NCBI RefSeq assembly: GCF_024139115.2
Contig: NC_085140.1
Coordinates: 234,176,371 to 234,240,370, forward strand
DNA length: 64,000 nt
Origin: Armigeres subalbatus
Lineage: Eukaryota > Arthropoda > Insecta > Diptera > Culicidae
Direction: 5' to 3'
Made by a program: the position numbers and the translations under genes. Each line of letters begins with the position of its first letter. The stretch's first letter is position 1. Shown piece by piece: positions 44,145-56,275 of this stretch. Under the pieces are notes generated by a model that did no database searches, was not told the DNA's origin, and worked only from the letters and a program-made list of their open reading frames with translations.

Positions 44145-46259
44145 ATGTTACTCTCATTCTCTCTCTCGGGACGATAGGAAATGCGATGTAAACAAAAATA
44201 TGCGCGTTCCACGACAACGTGATGCAGGATGGTATTATTCATAATAATTTTTATTTGTTTAAGAAGATATCAAAATTCATCCCAAACACTTAAAAAAATA
44301 TTTATTTCACTTTTTAAAATCGAGATATCATAAATAATATGACAGCGTCAACGTATTATACAGTTTTCCTGTAAACGATGGAGGATTATTTTCATACTAA
44401 AAAAGGCTCCTGGCCTTTTGGCAGCACTGTGCGGCTAGAAGTTCTTGGGCCGAGGTGATTTTTTGTTCGGTTTGAGGATACATTTTACAATGTATTCTAA
44501 CATGTTTAAATAAGTTCTAGTGAAACGAATCAATAGGTAGAATTGAAGTGCGTGTGTTTAGAATTATGGTGTGGTGATTAACAGCTTCCAACAATGGTTG
44601 TATCGAGCACTGTGACGATTTTCAGGTAGGTGTTTATTCGATTTTATAGTTTTGTAAAAGTGGAAAGAATCACTTCGGCTCAGTGGTGTTGCAACGAAGA
44701 GCGAAAGTTTGAAATCCACATTTTTATTTTTTATAATTAGATCAATTAGAAGTAAAATAAATGGTTGAAAAATATTGAGTATTGTGCGAGATAAGTAGGA
44801 GACACTTTTAAAAATATCAATCATAATCCTACGGCTTCCAAACAGTATAAATCATAAGTTTTATGTGCAGTGAGCCGGGAACCGGGTCCATAGGCCCAAG
44901 TAGTGATTTACCCTAATAGTGAAATGCGAAAAAAACTGTGTAGTGATAATAGTATGAAATATCAATAAACTGGAGAACCTTTCGAAGACATATCAAGTGG
45001 TATAGCTGATACAGCTGTGGTGACAGTTATTCGGAACTCACATCTTTGTAGGATTACTGGCTGGCCGTGCGTGGGTGGTGGTTGGTGAGATAAAGCCAAT
45101 GAGTTTTTTTTTCATAATTAAAATTTTTATTGTGGATTTTTCTTATATATGATATGATTACGTATGTTTTTGATGCGGATTGGGGGTATTTCTATACATG
45201 GAACATAAGAGAGTAAAGAAGAAGTTAGCCTAAAACGTTTGCAAGATTTTTTATCAATCGGTTGGAAATCCTTCTAATAATGAGCATCATTTACACTACC
45301 TTTGGTATATTATCAAGTAAATTATACGTTTTTCTAAAACATTTGTAGCCAAATTTAATCTCTGGCAAGGTAAGAAAGCTTGTCAATATTATTTCGTGTA
45401 TGGTAGTTTGAAAAGTTGTCAATTTCCCTTGAATCGCCATGTTTATTGGGACTGACACTATTATTTTGCCTGCCAAAAAGGCAGTCGATAAAATCGTTGT
45501 TGAAATTATTTTTCAACCAGATGAACGGGACACATTCGTAATAAGTTTTTATAAGACATTTTCAAAGAAATCATTTCAATTAAATTTTCTTAAACCTAAG
45601 TTTCATATATTTATATGAAATTTGTTATTAGATCCACGATCCTCACGGACATGCTCCGTTTTTGGTAAAGTAATGTTTCACCTTTTTATTTTGTCTAGCA
45701 CTAAAAAAAATATGTATAGAGAAAAAATATTTTATATTAACAAGTTTTACTTTGCCCTTTATTATAATAATACATTTTTAACTAGAGGTCCATTTTTTAA
45801 AACTTTATTAAAGTGTTATTTTTTAAATAAAAGATTAAGTTCAACACCAACTAGAGGTTCATCAGTTATTAAAATTCAGATCACTGAAATATGATTTACA
45901 ATAATTTTGAGGTATGTTATGTGAGCGATACAATATTCATTATAATTGCTACGTCTATTATCATATATAATGATATTATAATCAATTTCATATAATATTT
46001 CGTTGTAATGTTTTTAAAAGGGCCTTGAGCTCCCAACCTTTTATTTATCCCGTTTCAGAGGGCGGGTAATGGCGCCTAAACCTAGGCTTATTAGCCAGGG
46101 CACAGATTAAATACCTTGCCCCATCCCTAGAAGAAGAACACCAAGGAGAACGGAGTTACAATAACTTTCTTAGCAACATAACTCCCAACGTTTTATCTCA
46201 AATTTTCTATCATTTGCTTATAATGATATTCCTAAAACACATACCCTACCAATCATCCA
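44145..46259. other. AT-rich intergenic DNA, no gene
   Basis: An AAAAGGCTCCTGGCCTTTT palindrome at 44401-44419 and an AT-rich stretch 45580-46020. The frame at 45622-45894 is AT-biased without a domain. Confidence 0.4.
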
Positions 46260-46400
46260 ACTCCTTGACATCTTTGAGGGTGAGTCGCTAACCTCTTGTT
46301 AAGTAGATGTCATATCATCATTTCCTTCCCTTTCCTTGTAACGGAGAAGATGGGCGTGGCCGGCAATGGTAGTTTTCATGCTTTATCATTCTGGACCTCC
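46260..46400 (+). repeat. Dispersed repeat 'D', diverged copy
   Basis: GAGTCGCTAACCTCTTGTTA and GATGGGCGTGGCCGGCAATG align with the 18817 copy but with more differences. Confidence 0.5.
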
Positions 46401-46597
46401 AATTGGATTGCTATTAACTCCCTTAAGGGTGGTATGGACTTCTAAAGTACTGTGCAAATAGATAGGGCAAGTAGAGGTCAAGTAATGATTCCTGTACTGA
46501 TATTCCTTGGGCAGTACGGAGCTTACAAGGAAAATGAATAATTAGGTAATAGCAGGCGTATTGCAGTGAAGAAAACACAGACTGACGTCTTCCCTAG

Positions 46598-46626
46598 CGG
46601 AATAATGCACAGATGCATTATTCCGC
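46598..46626. repeat. Short perfect hairpin
   Basis: GCGGAATAATGCA and TGCATTATTCCGC are exact complements around a 3-nt loop. Confidence 0.85.
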
Positions 46627-46779
46627 AAGTAAAATTGACGTTTTTGAAAGTTTTTTTTCCGCGCGGCAATGTTTTTCTTTGCAGTTCTAAACTAGCCAAC
46701 TGTTTGTCCGGACAGTTCTACTTAGGTTCCAGTCGAATGGGAATTGTATCAGTATTGACAACATGACCTGACTTTGCTT

Positions 46780-46994
46780 AACTTTCAGGTTGGATTCCCA
46801 GATGCCAGATGCCAACGGTCAAATTAACAGTGAAGCGATCTGATACATCGGTTCCGAGGGATGACAAACTGGTTGGAAAACTAACTATCCTGTTCGGAAA
46901 AGATGGGCGGCTTCGACTTGTGAAATGGATGACTGACCTTGCGACCAAACCGGTCATTCGTCTAGATGCCTCTACTTTCTACCGCAAATTTTGA
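46780..46994 (+). pseudogene. Possible BEL/Pao-type polyprotein tail
   Basis: The frame ending at 46994 has VPRDDKLVGKL, GKDGRLRLVKWM and KPVIRLDAS. This order loosely matches the C-terminal end of BEL/Pao integrase regions (DG-R-V...RPV-KL). It lacks any catalytic part and has no LTR nearby. An unrelated chance frame is possible. Confidence 0.25.
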
Positions 46995-48440
46995 ATATCG
47001 CTCCATGTTTTGGAGAGATTGGCCCTACGTTGTGTGAGGGAGTTAAAAACGCAACGATGAAAGAAACTGCACTTTGTGCGCTAATTTGAATAATTTGCTC
47101 CCAAGAAGGAGCGTGCCTAGTTGGTAGAAAACGACAACCAGTTTACCAACAGTGTGGATTAATGACGATTTTATTTTAAAATAAAGGCATTACAGCGACA
47201 GAGCGTTTCCGCAAGTCGCTAATATACTATCGAAGAATCGAAGAAATGGATGCAAAATGGAATTAGATTGTTATCTTGCGTGAAGCAACTTTGCACGGTT
47301 GTAACAGCCCGACGTTGCGTTCACATCCTCCAATCATTTATTCAAATAATAAAAAATCCGAGACCAAAACTCAATAATTCAACCTTATTAGTTTACAGTG
47401 CCTGCTAGTTGTAATCTAGAAACATTGTGATGTAATATAAAAACTTGAACGTGCTCTCACCAGAAGTCATCGTTCTTCTCAAAAACCAAAATTTCCCAAA
47501 GACCACTGAGAGAGTAACAGAGGCAGGATGAGGCATCTGAACCACCATTTTGAATATTTTCCATCAATTTCATCCATTTATCTAGCAGAATGTGAAGAAA
47601 TCCCCAAGAAGTGCTAGGACAGCTAAAAAAAACTTCTCCTGAATTGGTGGAGATTTCTCCAGAAATGCTATTCCTTCGTGAATTCCGGGAATATTTTTAC
47701 AAAATCTAAGAATACTGTTGGGAGTCCTGCGATTTTCTCCATGAGCTCTGGAAATCTTTCCAAGAAAAACTGAAATTTCCTTAAGAAAAGAAAGAGAAAG
47801 GAATTTCCGCTGGACTTTTTTTTGACATACAGTAGACCTGCAAGTCATTCAGCTGCAATGCTTTTTAACTGCAATTCGATAGTTGCATGCAACAGTTTTG
47901 CAGTTCAAAATGATGTCAAAGTCAATAGTCAAAGTCAATAAATAATTCCTATGGAGGGTTTTCCGAAGGAGTTTATGTGAATATCCCATGAAATTTCTAG
48001 AGAAACATTTTAAAGAATTCTTAGTGGCATTCTCAATGAAATCACTAAGCTATTCCAAGACGAATTTAATACATTTTCATTTCGCCGCCGAATATTTTTT
48101 ATTTACGCCGCCGAATATTTTTTACCGCGCCGATGGCTACAAAGCAGTAGGTCAATTGACTTCGTACATTTTTTTTAATAGAGCATATTTAATGCCAATT
48201 TGAATATGTTCTAGCTCTATTGCAAATTGCTGGTCCTTATGCTGAGTGATATTTCGAGAAAACGTTTCAGAATGTATTAAAAAAATCATCCAGGGATTCA
48301 CTTCAAGAATTCGAAATTCTTCAAGACTCGCTCCAAAAATCCTCCAGGATTTGCTTCAGAACAAATTTGGGATTTTTTCACAAAAATTCCTTCGGGAATT
48401 CATCGCGAAAGAGGAATTTCCCAAAGCAGTTTTTGGAAAG
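46995..48440. other. Intergenic; decayed 12-mer phrases at 47620-47810 and 48250-48420
   Basis: No gene. 48080-48140 contains CGCCGCCGAATATTTTTTA twice, part of a CCGCCG-rich repeat also seen at 54895-54955. Confidence 0.4.
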
Positions 48441-48728
48441 GGACCTCCTTATCCTTTCGGTAAAATGCATGGCTACAAAGCAAGACCATGCTGAGGGTGG
48501 CTGGGTTCGATTCTCGGTGCCGGTCTAGGCAATTTTCGGGTTGGAAATTGTCTGGACTTCCCTGGGCATAAAAGTATCATTGTGTTAGCCACATGATATA
48601 CGAATGCAAAAATGGTAACTTGGCTTAGAAACCTCGCGGTTAACCACTGTGGAAATACTAAATAAACACTAACAGCGAGGTGGCAATGTAAGGCAACGTA
48701 GGGAATGTAATGCCAATAAGAAGAAGAA
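48441..48728 (+). mobile_element. tRNA-derived SINE (Feilai-like)
   Basis: Head slightly diverged (GGACCTCCTTATCCTTTCGG), B box GGTTCGATTCTCGG, a tail ATGCCAATAAGAAGAAG. Flanks GTTTTTGGAAAG and GTTTTTGAAAAG are a near-perfect target duplication. Confidence 0.85.
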
Positions 48729-48739
48729 GTTTTTGAAAA

Positions 48740-49552
48740 GATTTATGAGTGCGTAAATGCACGAATAATTGAAGAACTTCTTGAGAAGTTCATGAAGAAA
48801 AAGCTGGAGAGTTTCTGGAAGACTTTCCGGGGTAATTTACTCAAGATATTCTGCAGAAATTTCTGGGGTTTTCTGGATGAATTCTTGGAAAAAATCTGAA
48901 GGAAGTACCTAAAGATTCCTAAAGGATTCTTGGAGCTATTTTCGAAAGAGCTCTTGGAAACAATTTTCGATGAATGGCTGGATGTGTTTCTTGAGAAGTT
49001 CTTTAGAGGAATTTTGGGGGAAATACCTAGCTGAAGGAATTCCCGAGTTAAATTCTGAAGGAATTTCTGGAAGAATGTGGGTGATATTTTCTGGAGAAAT
49101 ACACAATTAAATTTCCTTAGAACATAGAAATTCCATGTGAATTTCAGAAGAAAATCAGATGAATTGACAGTCCTCGAGGAAAATAGTATAATTTTCTCAA
49201 AGTAATTTATGAAGATTTCTTGAAAAAAAAATTTAAAGGAAGTCCAATGCGAATTTCAAGAAAACTTTCCAGTGGTGCTTTCTGGGGAACTTTCAGTGGA
49301 ATTTTGGGAGAGTAAACGTAAAAATTTAGGAACCCCGGAGGAAGTCCCTAAGGAACTTATGAAGGAACTCCCGGGGGAATTTCCCAAGGAACTCCCGGGA
49401 AATATCCTGAGGGAACTTCCAGAGGGAGTCCCGGGGGAACTTCCTGGGGAGCATTCCAGAGGATGTCCCGGAGGAAGTCCTGGGGAAACTTTTAAAGGAA
49501 GACCCGGGGTAACTTCCGAGGGAACTCCTGAGGGGACTTCTGAAGGAAATCC
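48740..49552 (+). repeat. Decayed 12-mer array, upstream flank of the minisatellite
   Basis: GAATTTCTGGAAGAATG-like units sharpen gradually into GGAACTCCCGGG-like units toward 49550. Confidence 0.8.
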
Positions 49553-52058
49553 CGGAGGGACTCCCGGAGGAACTCCCGGAGGAACTCCCGGAGGGACTCC
49601 CGGAGGAACTCCCGGAGGGACTCCCGGAGGAACTCCCGGAGGGACTCCCGGAGGGACTCCCGGAGGAACTCCCGGAGGGACTCCCGGAGGAACTCCCGGA
49701 GGGACTCCCGGAGGAACTCCCGGAGGGACTCCCGGAGGAACTCCCGGAGGGACTCCCGGAGGAACTCCCGGAGGGACTCGGAGGAACTCCCGGAGGGGCT
49801 CCCGGAGGAACTCCCGGAGGACTCCCGGAGGAACTCCCGGAGGACTCCGGAGGAACTCCCGGAGGGACTCCCGGAGGAACTCCCGGAGGGACTCCCGGAG
49901 GAACTCCCGGAGGACTCCTGAGGAACTCCCGGAGGGACTCCCGGAGGAACTCCAGGAGGGACTCCCGGAGGAACTCCCGGAGGACTCCCGGAGGAACTCC
50001 CGGAGGGACTCCCGGAGGAACTCCTGAGGGACTCCCGGAGGAACTCCCAGGAGGACTCCCGGAGGAACTCCCGGAGGACTCCGGAGGAACTCCCGGAGGG
50101 ACTCCCGGAGGAACTCCCGGAGGGACTCCCGGAGGAACTCCCGGAGGGACTCCCGGAGGAACTCCCGGAGGGACTCCCGGAGGAACTCCCGGAGGGACTC
50201 CCGGAGGAACTCCCGGAGGGACTCCCGGAGGAACTCCCGGAGGGACTCCCGGAGGGACTCCCGGAGGAACTCCCGGAGGGACTCCCGGAGGAACTCCCGG
50301 AGGGACTCCCGGAGGAACTCCCGGAGGGCCTCCCGGAGGAACTCCCGGAGGGACTCCCGGAGGAACTCCCGGAGGGACTCCCGGAGGAACTCCCGGAGGG
50401 ACTCCCGGAGGGACTCCCGGAGGGACTCCCGGAGGAACTCCCGGAGGGACTCCCGGAGGAACTCCCGGAGGGACTCCCGGAGGAACTCCCGGAGGACTCC
50501 CGGAGGAACTCCCGGAGGGACTCAGGAGGAACTCCGGAGGGACTCCCGGAGGAACTCCTGAGGGACTCCCGGAGGAACTCCCGGAGGACTCCTGAGGAAC
50601 TCCGGAGGGACTCCCGGAGGAACTCCCGGAGGGACTCCGGAGGAACTCCCGGAGGGACTCCCGGAGGAACTCCCGGAGGGACTCCCGGAGGAACTCCGGA
50701 GGGACTCCCGGAGGAACTCCCGGAGGGACTCCCGGAGGAACTCCGGAGGAACTCCCGGAGGGACTCCCGGAGGAACTCCCGGAGGACTCCCGGAAGAACT
50801 CCCGGAGGGACGCCCGGAGGAACTACCGGAGGGATTCCCGGAGGAACTCCCGGAGGGACTCCCGGAGGGACTCCCGGAGGGACTCCCGGAGGAACCCCCG
50901 GAGGAACACCCGGAGGGACTCCCGGAGGAACTCCCGGAGGGCCTGCCGGAGGAACTCCCGGAGGAACTCCCGGAGGGACTCCCGGAGGAACTCCCGGAGG
51001 GACTTCCGGAGGAACTCCCGGAGGGACTCCTGGAGGAACTCCCGGAGGGACTTCCGGAGGAACGGCCGGAGGGACTCCCGGAGGGACTTCCGGAGGAACT
51101 TCCGGAGGAATTCCCGGAGGGACTTCCGGAGGAACTCCCGGAGGGACTTCCGGAGGAACTCCCGGAGGAACTCCCGGAGGAACTCCCGGAGGAACTCCCG
51201 GAGGGACTTCCGGAGGAACTCCCGGAGGGACTTCCGGAGGAACTCCCGGAGGGACTTCCGGAGGAACTCCCGGAGGGACTTCCGGAGGAACTCCCGGAGG
51301 GACTTCCGGAGGAACTCCCGGAGGGACTTCCGGAGGAACTCCCGGAGGGACTTCCGGAGGAACTCCCGGAGGGACTTCCGGAGGAACTCCCGGAGGGACT
51401 TCCGGAGGAACTCCCGGAGGGACTTCCCGGAGGAACTCCCGGAGGGACTCCCGGAGGAACTCCCGGAGGGACTCCCGGAGGAACTCCCGGAGGAACTCCC
51501 GGAGGGACTTCCCGGAGGAACTCCCGGAGGGACTTCCCGGAGGAACTCCCGGAGGGACTTCCCGGAGGAACTCCCGGAGGGACTTCCCGGAGGAACTCCC
51601 GGAGGGACTTCCCGGAGGAACTCCCGGAGGGACTTCCCGGAGGAACTCCCGGAGGGACTTCCAGGAGGAACTCCCTGAGGGACTCTGGAGGACCTCCCGG
51701 GGGGACTCCCGGAGGAACTCCCGGAGGGACTCCCGGAGGAACTCCCGGAGGGACTCCCGGAGGAACTCCCGGAGGAACTCCCGGAGGGACTCCCGGAGGA
51801 ACACCGGAGGGACTCCGGAGGAACTCCCGGAGGGACTCCTGAGGAACTCCCGGAGGGACTCCCGGAGGAACTCCGGAGGGACTCCGGAGGAACTCCCGGA
51901 GGGACTCCCGGAGGAACTCCCGGAGGGACTCCCGGAGGAACTCCCGGAGGGACTCCCGGAGGAACTCCCGGAGGGACTCCCGGAGGAACTCCCGGAGGGA
52001 CTCCCGGAGGAACTCCCGGAGGGACTCCCGGAGGAACTCCCGGAGGGACTCCCGGAGG
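49553..52058 (+). repeat. GC-rich minisatellite of alternating 12-mers GGAACTCCCGGA and GGGACTCCCGGA
   Basis: About 2.5 kb, roughly 100 units of 24 bp. Sub-blocks are visible: near-pure 24-mers (49553-49780, 50100-50480, 51900-52058), blocks with 23-bp units lacking one base (49781-50090, 50480-50800), a CTTCCGGA variant block (51000-51420) and a 25-bp CTTCCCGGA block (51421-51665). The 24-bp period has no stop in any frame, so long frames exist on both strands (for example - strand 49492-51804 and 50522-52402), encoding PPGVPPG-, SPSGSSSG- and SLREFLRE-type repeats. No start context, splice signal or non-repetitive domain supports coding. Confidence 0.95.
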
Positions 52059-54640
52059 TACAACAAAATTAATTCCCGAAGGAACTCGTGATGGAACTCC
52101 CGGAGAGACTCTCGGTGGAACTCGCGGAGGATCTTCCGTAGGAAGTCCCAGATGAACTTTCGAAAGAACTCCCGGGGAATTTTCCGAAGGAACTCCCGAG
52201 GAAATTTTTGAAGGAACTCCCGAGGAAATTTGAGAAGGAACTCCCAGGGGAACTTTCGGAGGAAATCCTGGGGGAATTTCCGTTGCGAGTCCCAGGGTAA
52301 CTTTTTGAGGGGATCCTTATGGACTTTACAGATGAAGTCGTGGAGGAACATCCGGTGGAAGTTCCGGGGAACTTCCGAAGGAAGATCCGGAGGAACTTTC
52401 AAAGGAACTCCCGGGGAACTTCCGAAAAAAGACCCAGAAGAACGTCCAAAGGAAAACCCGAAAAAACTCGCGAAAGATCTCCTGGGGAAACTTCCGAGGG
52501 AACTCCCGGGGAAATCCCGAAGGAACTCCCGGAAGAACTCCCGGGGGAACTCCCAAAGGAACTCCCGGAGGAATTCCCGGGGAAATTTCCGAAGGAACTC
52601 CCGAGGATGCTTCTGGAGGAAATACTGGAGGTACTTCTGGAGGAACTTCCGAAAGAATTCTTGGAGGAACTTCCAGGGGAATTCATGGAGGAACTTCCGA
52701 GGGAATTCTTGGAGGAACTCCGTAGGGAATTCTTGAAGGAACTTCCAAGGGAACTCCTGGAGGAACTTCCGAAGGAATTCCTGGGAAAACCTCCGAAAGA
52801 ATGTCTGTAGGAACTTCCGAGGGAATTCCTGGAGGAACTTCCGGGGTAATTACTGGAGGAACTTCCGGGGGAATTCCTGGAGGAACTTCCTAGGGAACTC
52901 TTGGATGAACTTCCAAGGGACCTCTTGGAGGAACTTCCGAGGGAATTCCTGGAAGAACCACCGTGGGAATTCCTGAAGGAACTTGCGGGGAATTCCGTTA
53001 GGAACTTCCGGGGACATTCCTAGAGGAACTTCCGGGGGAGTTCCTGGAGGTACTTCCGGGGGAGTTCCTGGAGGTACTTCCGGGGGAGTTCCTAGAGGAA
53101 CTTCCGGGAAAATTCTTAGAGGAACTTCCAAGAGAATTCCTGGGGAATTTCCAAAGGAATTTTAGCAGGAACTTTCGGGGGAGTTCTTGGAAGAACTTTC
53201 GGGAGAGTTCGAGGAGTTTCCTGGAGGAACTTCCGGGGGAATTACTGGAGGAACTTCCGAGGGAATTACTGGAGGAACTTCCGAGGGAATTCCTGGAGGA
53301 ACTTCCGGGGGAATTCCTGGAGGAACTTCTGGGAAAGTTCTTGGAGGATCTTCCGGAAGAGTGTCTTGGAGGAAATCCTGGAGGTACTTCTGGAGGAACT
53401 TCCGAAAGAATTCTTGGAGAAACTTCGAGGGGAATTCCTGGAGGAACTTACGGGGGAATTCTTAGAGGAACTTCCGGGGAAATTCTTGGAGGAACTCCGG
53501 AGGGAATTCTTGGAGGAACTTCCAAGGGAACTCCTGGAGGAACTTCCGAGGGAATTCTTGGAGGAACCTCCGAAAGAATGCCTGGAGAAACTTCCGAGGG
53601 AATTCCTGGAGGAACTTCCGGGGTAATTACTGGAGGAACTTCCGGGGGAATTCCTGGAGGAACTTCCTAGGGAATTCTTGGATGAACTTCCAAGGGACCT
53701 CTTGGAGGAACTTCCGAGGGAATTCCTGGAAGAACCACCGAGGGAATTACTGGAGGAACTTCCGGGGGAGTTCTTGGAAGAACTTCCGGGAGAGTGTCTG
53801 GAGAAACTTCCGGGGGAATTCCTGGAGGAACTTCCGTGGGAATTCCTGGAGGAACTTCCGTGGGAATTCCTGAAGGAACTTGCGGGGGAATTCCGTGAGG
53901 AACTTCCGGGGGAGTTCCTGGAGGAACTTCCGGGGGAGTTCCTGGAGGTACTTCCGGGGGAGTTCCTGGAGGTACTTCCGGGGGAGTTGCTGAAGGAACT
54001 TCTGGGGGAGTTCCTAGAGGAACTTCCGGGAAAATTCTTAGAGGAACTTCCAAGAGAATTCCTGGGGAACTTCCAAAGGAATTTTAGCAGGAACTTTCGG
54101 GGGAATTTCTGGAAGAGCTTCCGGGGGAATTTCTGGAGGAATTTCCGGGGGAATTCCTGGATAAACTTGTAAAGGAGTTCCTGTAGGAGCTTCCGTATGA
54201 GTTATATGCTTACTGAAAAATGTGGCAACTTTCGAAGGAACCGCTTAAGAAGTTTCAAGGGGAACTTCTAGGGGAATCTTTCAAGGAATTCTTGAGAGAA
54301 TTGCCGTAGAATACCATGCTGGGAACTATCAAAAGATTTGCTGGAATTGTCTGGGATTATTTCGAAGGAATTCATGGATAAGATTCCGAGGAAATTCTTA
54401 AAAGAAGGATCTAATATCTGAAAGAATTCCTTTGGATTTGTTTTTGGAGGATTTGCTATAGAATTTTCTAAAGATTTTTCTGTAGGCATTTCTGAGAGAG
54501 TTTCATGTAAAATTTCCAAAATAATTCCTAGACTCCTGGCAGTATTTTTTGGTTAATTTCTAGAAAAATCAGTTCAAGATTTCCTGAAGAATTAGTTTTT
54601 TTTTCGAAATTTTCTCTTTGAATTTCTGGAGCCAAGTCCA
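52059..54640 (+). repeat. Decayed 12-mer array with a higher-order duplication
   Basis: Units are now GGAACTTCCGGG and GGAATTCCTGGA. The block from about 52615 to 53165 is repeated at about 53368-54085, offset 750-920 bp because the second copy gained extra units. Shared landmarks are GGAGGTACTTCTGGAGGAAC, GGATGAACTTCCAAGGGACC and GGAATTTTAGCAGGAACTTT. Beyond 54200 the phrase decays into background. Confidence 0.85.
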
Positions 54641-55088
54641 TGGAGATTCATGGAGGAATTTGGAAGCGAATATTCGGAAGACATTTTTGAACTAATTGTG
54701 AATTAGTGCATGATGCTGTTTCATCAATTTTTGAAATTTTAGTCTTTTGTGGTTTCATCAATACCTTCAAAATTGGTACCATTACTGTCAACCGTTAGAA
54801 ACAATTGTTAACAAAACATTCATTTGAAAACTTATCAGAGAGTAGTACATCATACCTAGATAAAAAAAAGTATGTGGATATGAGTTTACGCCGATCCACA
54901 ATGCCGCGCCGCCACCGCCAATATTGAATGGCACGACGTCGCCGCCGACTTAAAATGATTTATGACACTGTTGCTGATATTAATTGTAGTAGCTCTACTA
55001 TATGTCTATTTCAAGTCTACTCTAAATTTAATTTGTGTCTATGGACAGGCTTGTATAAATTATATATTTGGTGGGACTGCAGGAAGGT
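54641..55088. other. No gene; CCGCCG-rich scrap at 54895-54955
   Basis: AT-rich DNA with a GCCGCCACCGCCAATATTG stretch related to 48080-48140. Confidence 0.35.
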
Positions 55089-55558
55089 TTAATAAAGACC
55101 AATAAAAGTCATGAGGAACCATTTATTTGATAATAAAGATTTGAAGCATTTTGCATGCACCCAAGACGTTACGGAGTAGTTCTCAGAAAATTTCGGAAAA
55201 TTCTTTGTCCGAAGTACTAATCCTTTCCGCCTGGCCTGCAAAAAGGAAGATATTGCCCGGATGATGCGGGATCTGAACTGTGGCTCCTGGTGGCATTTCG
55301 ATTGCGTCGGTGTCAATTCCAATATAGCGTATCCCGACCGGCGTTCACTTTTGAAGTGACGCGGCGAACGAAACATATTCAATTTAACCACTTGTCCAAA
55401 CCGCCAGAACAAAAATATCTGCAATAGTGCCGGCGACTTTATCTAGAAATAAGGAAATAACAGATGTTTTAAAAAAGTTCCAGTATTTATCAAAACAATT
55501 AGGTACTTACCTGATTGATGACATTTTTCCAAATTGATGCCGACTGAGCACAAAACAT
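55089..55558 (-). CDS. Candidate small two-exon gene or decayed coding sequence, unrecognised
   Basis: On the - strand an ATG at 55558-55556 opens 16 codons to CAG, then a 68-nt intron (55510-55443) starting GTAAGT and ending TTTCTAG, then an in-phase frame to TAA at 55089, 133 residues in total. A segment FGQVVKLNM followed by RRSGYAILEL resembles strands 2 and 3 of an RRM. However, a second frame across the same intron also looks protein-like (EKVGEKYVLCSVGINLEK, then DKVAGTIADIF and, after stops, IGIDTDAIEMPPGATV), so frameshift decay is equally likely. Function unknown. Confidence 0.35.
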
Positions 55559-55922
55559 ATTTTTCGCCTACTTTTTCGATTGCTTTTAATTGCCAAAATT
55601 TACTTTGGTAATTAGATCACATTTTCCTTGAACATTTTCCTTGAGAACTGCGTACTAAGCTTTAGAGTAAAGGAAGTTAAAGACATACTTGACAGCTATC
55701 AGTATGCAATCTACGAAATACTCCGTTACCAACGCAACGCAACGCAAGTCAAATGATGAAGTAGCAATAACAAAATACAATTACCCTGTTGATTTTTTTC
55801 CCAGAAAAACTTCGAATCAAACAAACAACTCCGAACAAGGCCGGGCTCATACAGCTAGTATTGAATATTTATTTTTCAAGATTTTCAGATTTTTGGGTTT
55901 ATATTTTTTTAGATTTCAAGAT
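55559..55922. other. No gene; repeat scraps
   Basis: 55708-55747 carries CAATCTACGAAATACTCCGT plus (AACGC)n, a third form of repeat 'D' end. AAGTCAAATGATGAAGTAGC at 55748 is shared with 43596. Confidence 0.4.
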
Positions 55923-56275
55923 TCGTAGATTGGACACTAGTGATACTCATGTTTTATTTTTGATCCTTATCTAGAATACTATCAGCAATCAAGAAGGGGA
56001 GTGGTCCTCGATTCCAGAATAAAAATAATAAAAGCATGAGGATTACTACTACTGGCCACGCCCATCTTCACCGTAACTAGAGAGAGGCAGGAAGTGTTGA
56101 TGTGGTACTTACTTAACGAGAGGCCACCGACTTAGCGACACCTTCATAAGTACCACGGAGTTGAATAATGAGGAAGGTATTCGTTGGGTCAGGATTTTCC
56201 TGTAGTTGGCAATGTAACCGTGATAGGTCTTACCCCGTAACACACCACGTAAAGGTGTCTACTTAGCATTACGGG
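55923..56275 (-). repeat. Dispersed repeat 'D', long copy
   Basis: Inverse of 18817-19165: starts GTAGATTGGACACTAGTGAT, includes CCACGCCCATCTTCACCGTA, ends CACCACGTAAAGGTGTCT. Confidence 0.7.

Noticed and set aside
49553..52058. Possible CRISPR-like array or centromeric satellite
   Set aside because: No spacers between units and no bacterial context; the array is too short and variable to call a centromeric satellite from this window.
49272..52402. Long open frames of 251, 770 and 626 codons on both strands
   Set aside because: They follow directly from a stop-free 24-bp tandem unit; frames switch at 23- and 25-bp units, and there is no unique domain or gene structure.
52230..54172. Glu/Leu- and Gly/Thr-rich frames in the downstream array
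   Set aside because: Same cause: decayed 12-mer repeat read in different frames and strands.
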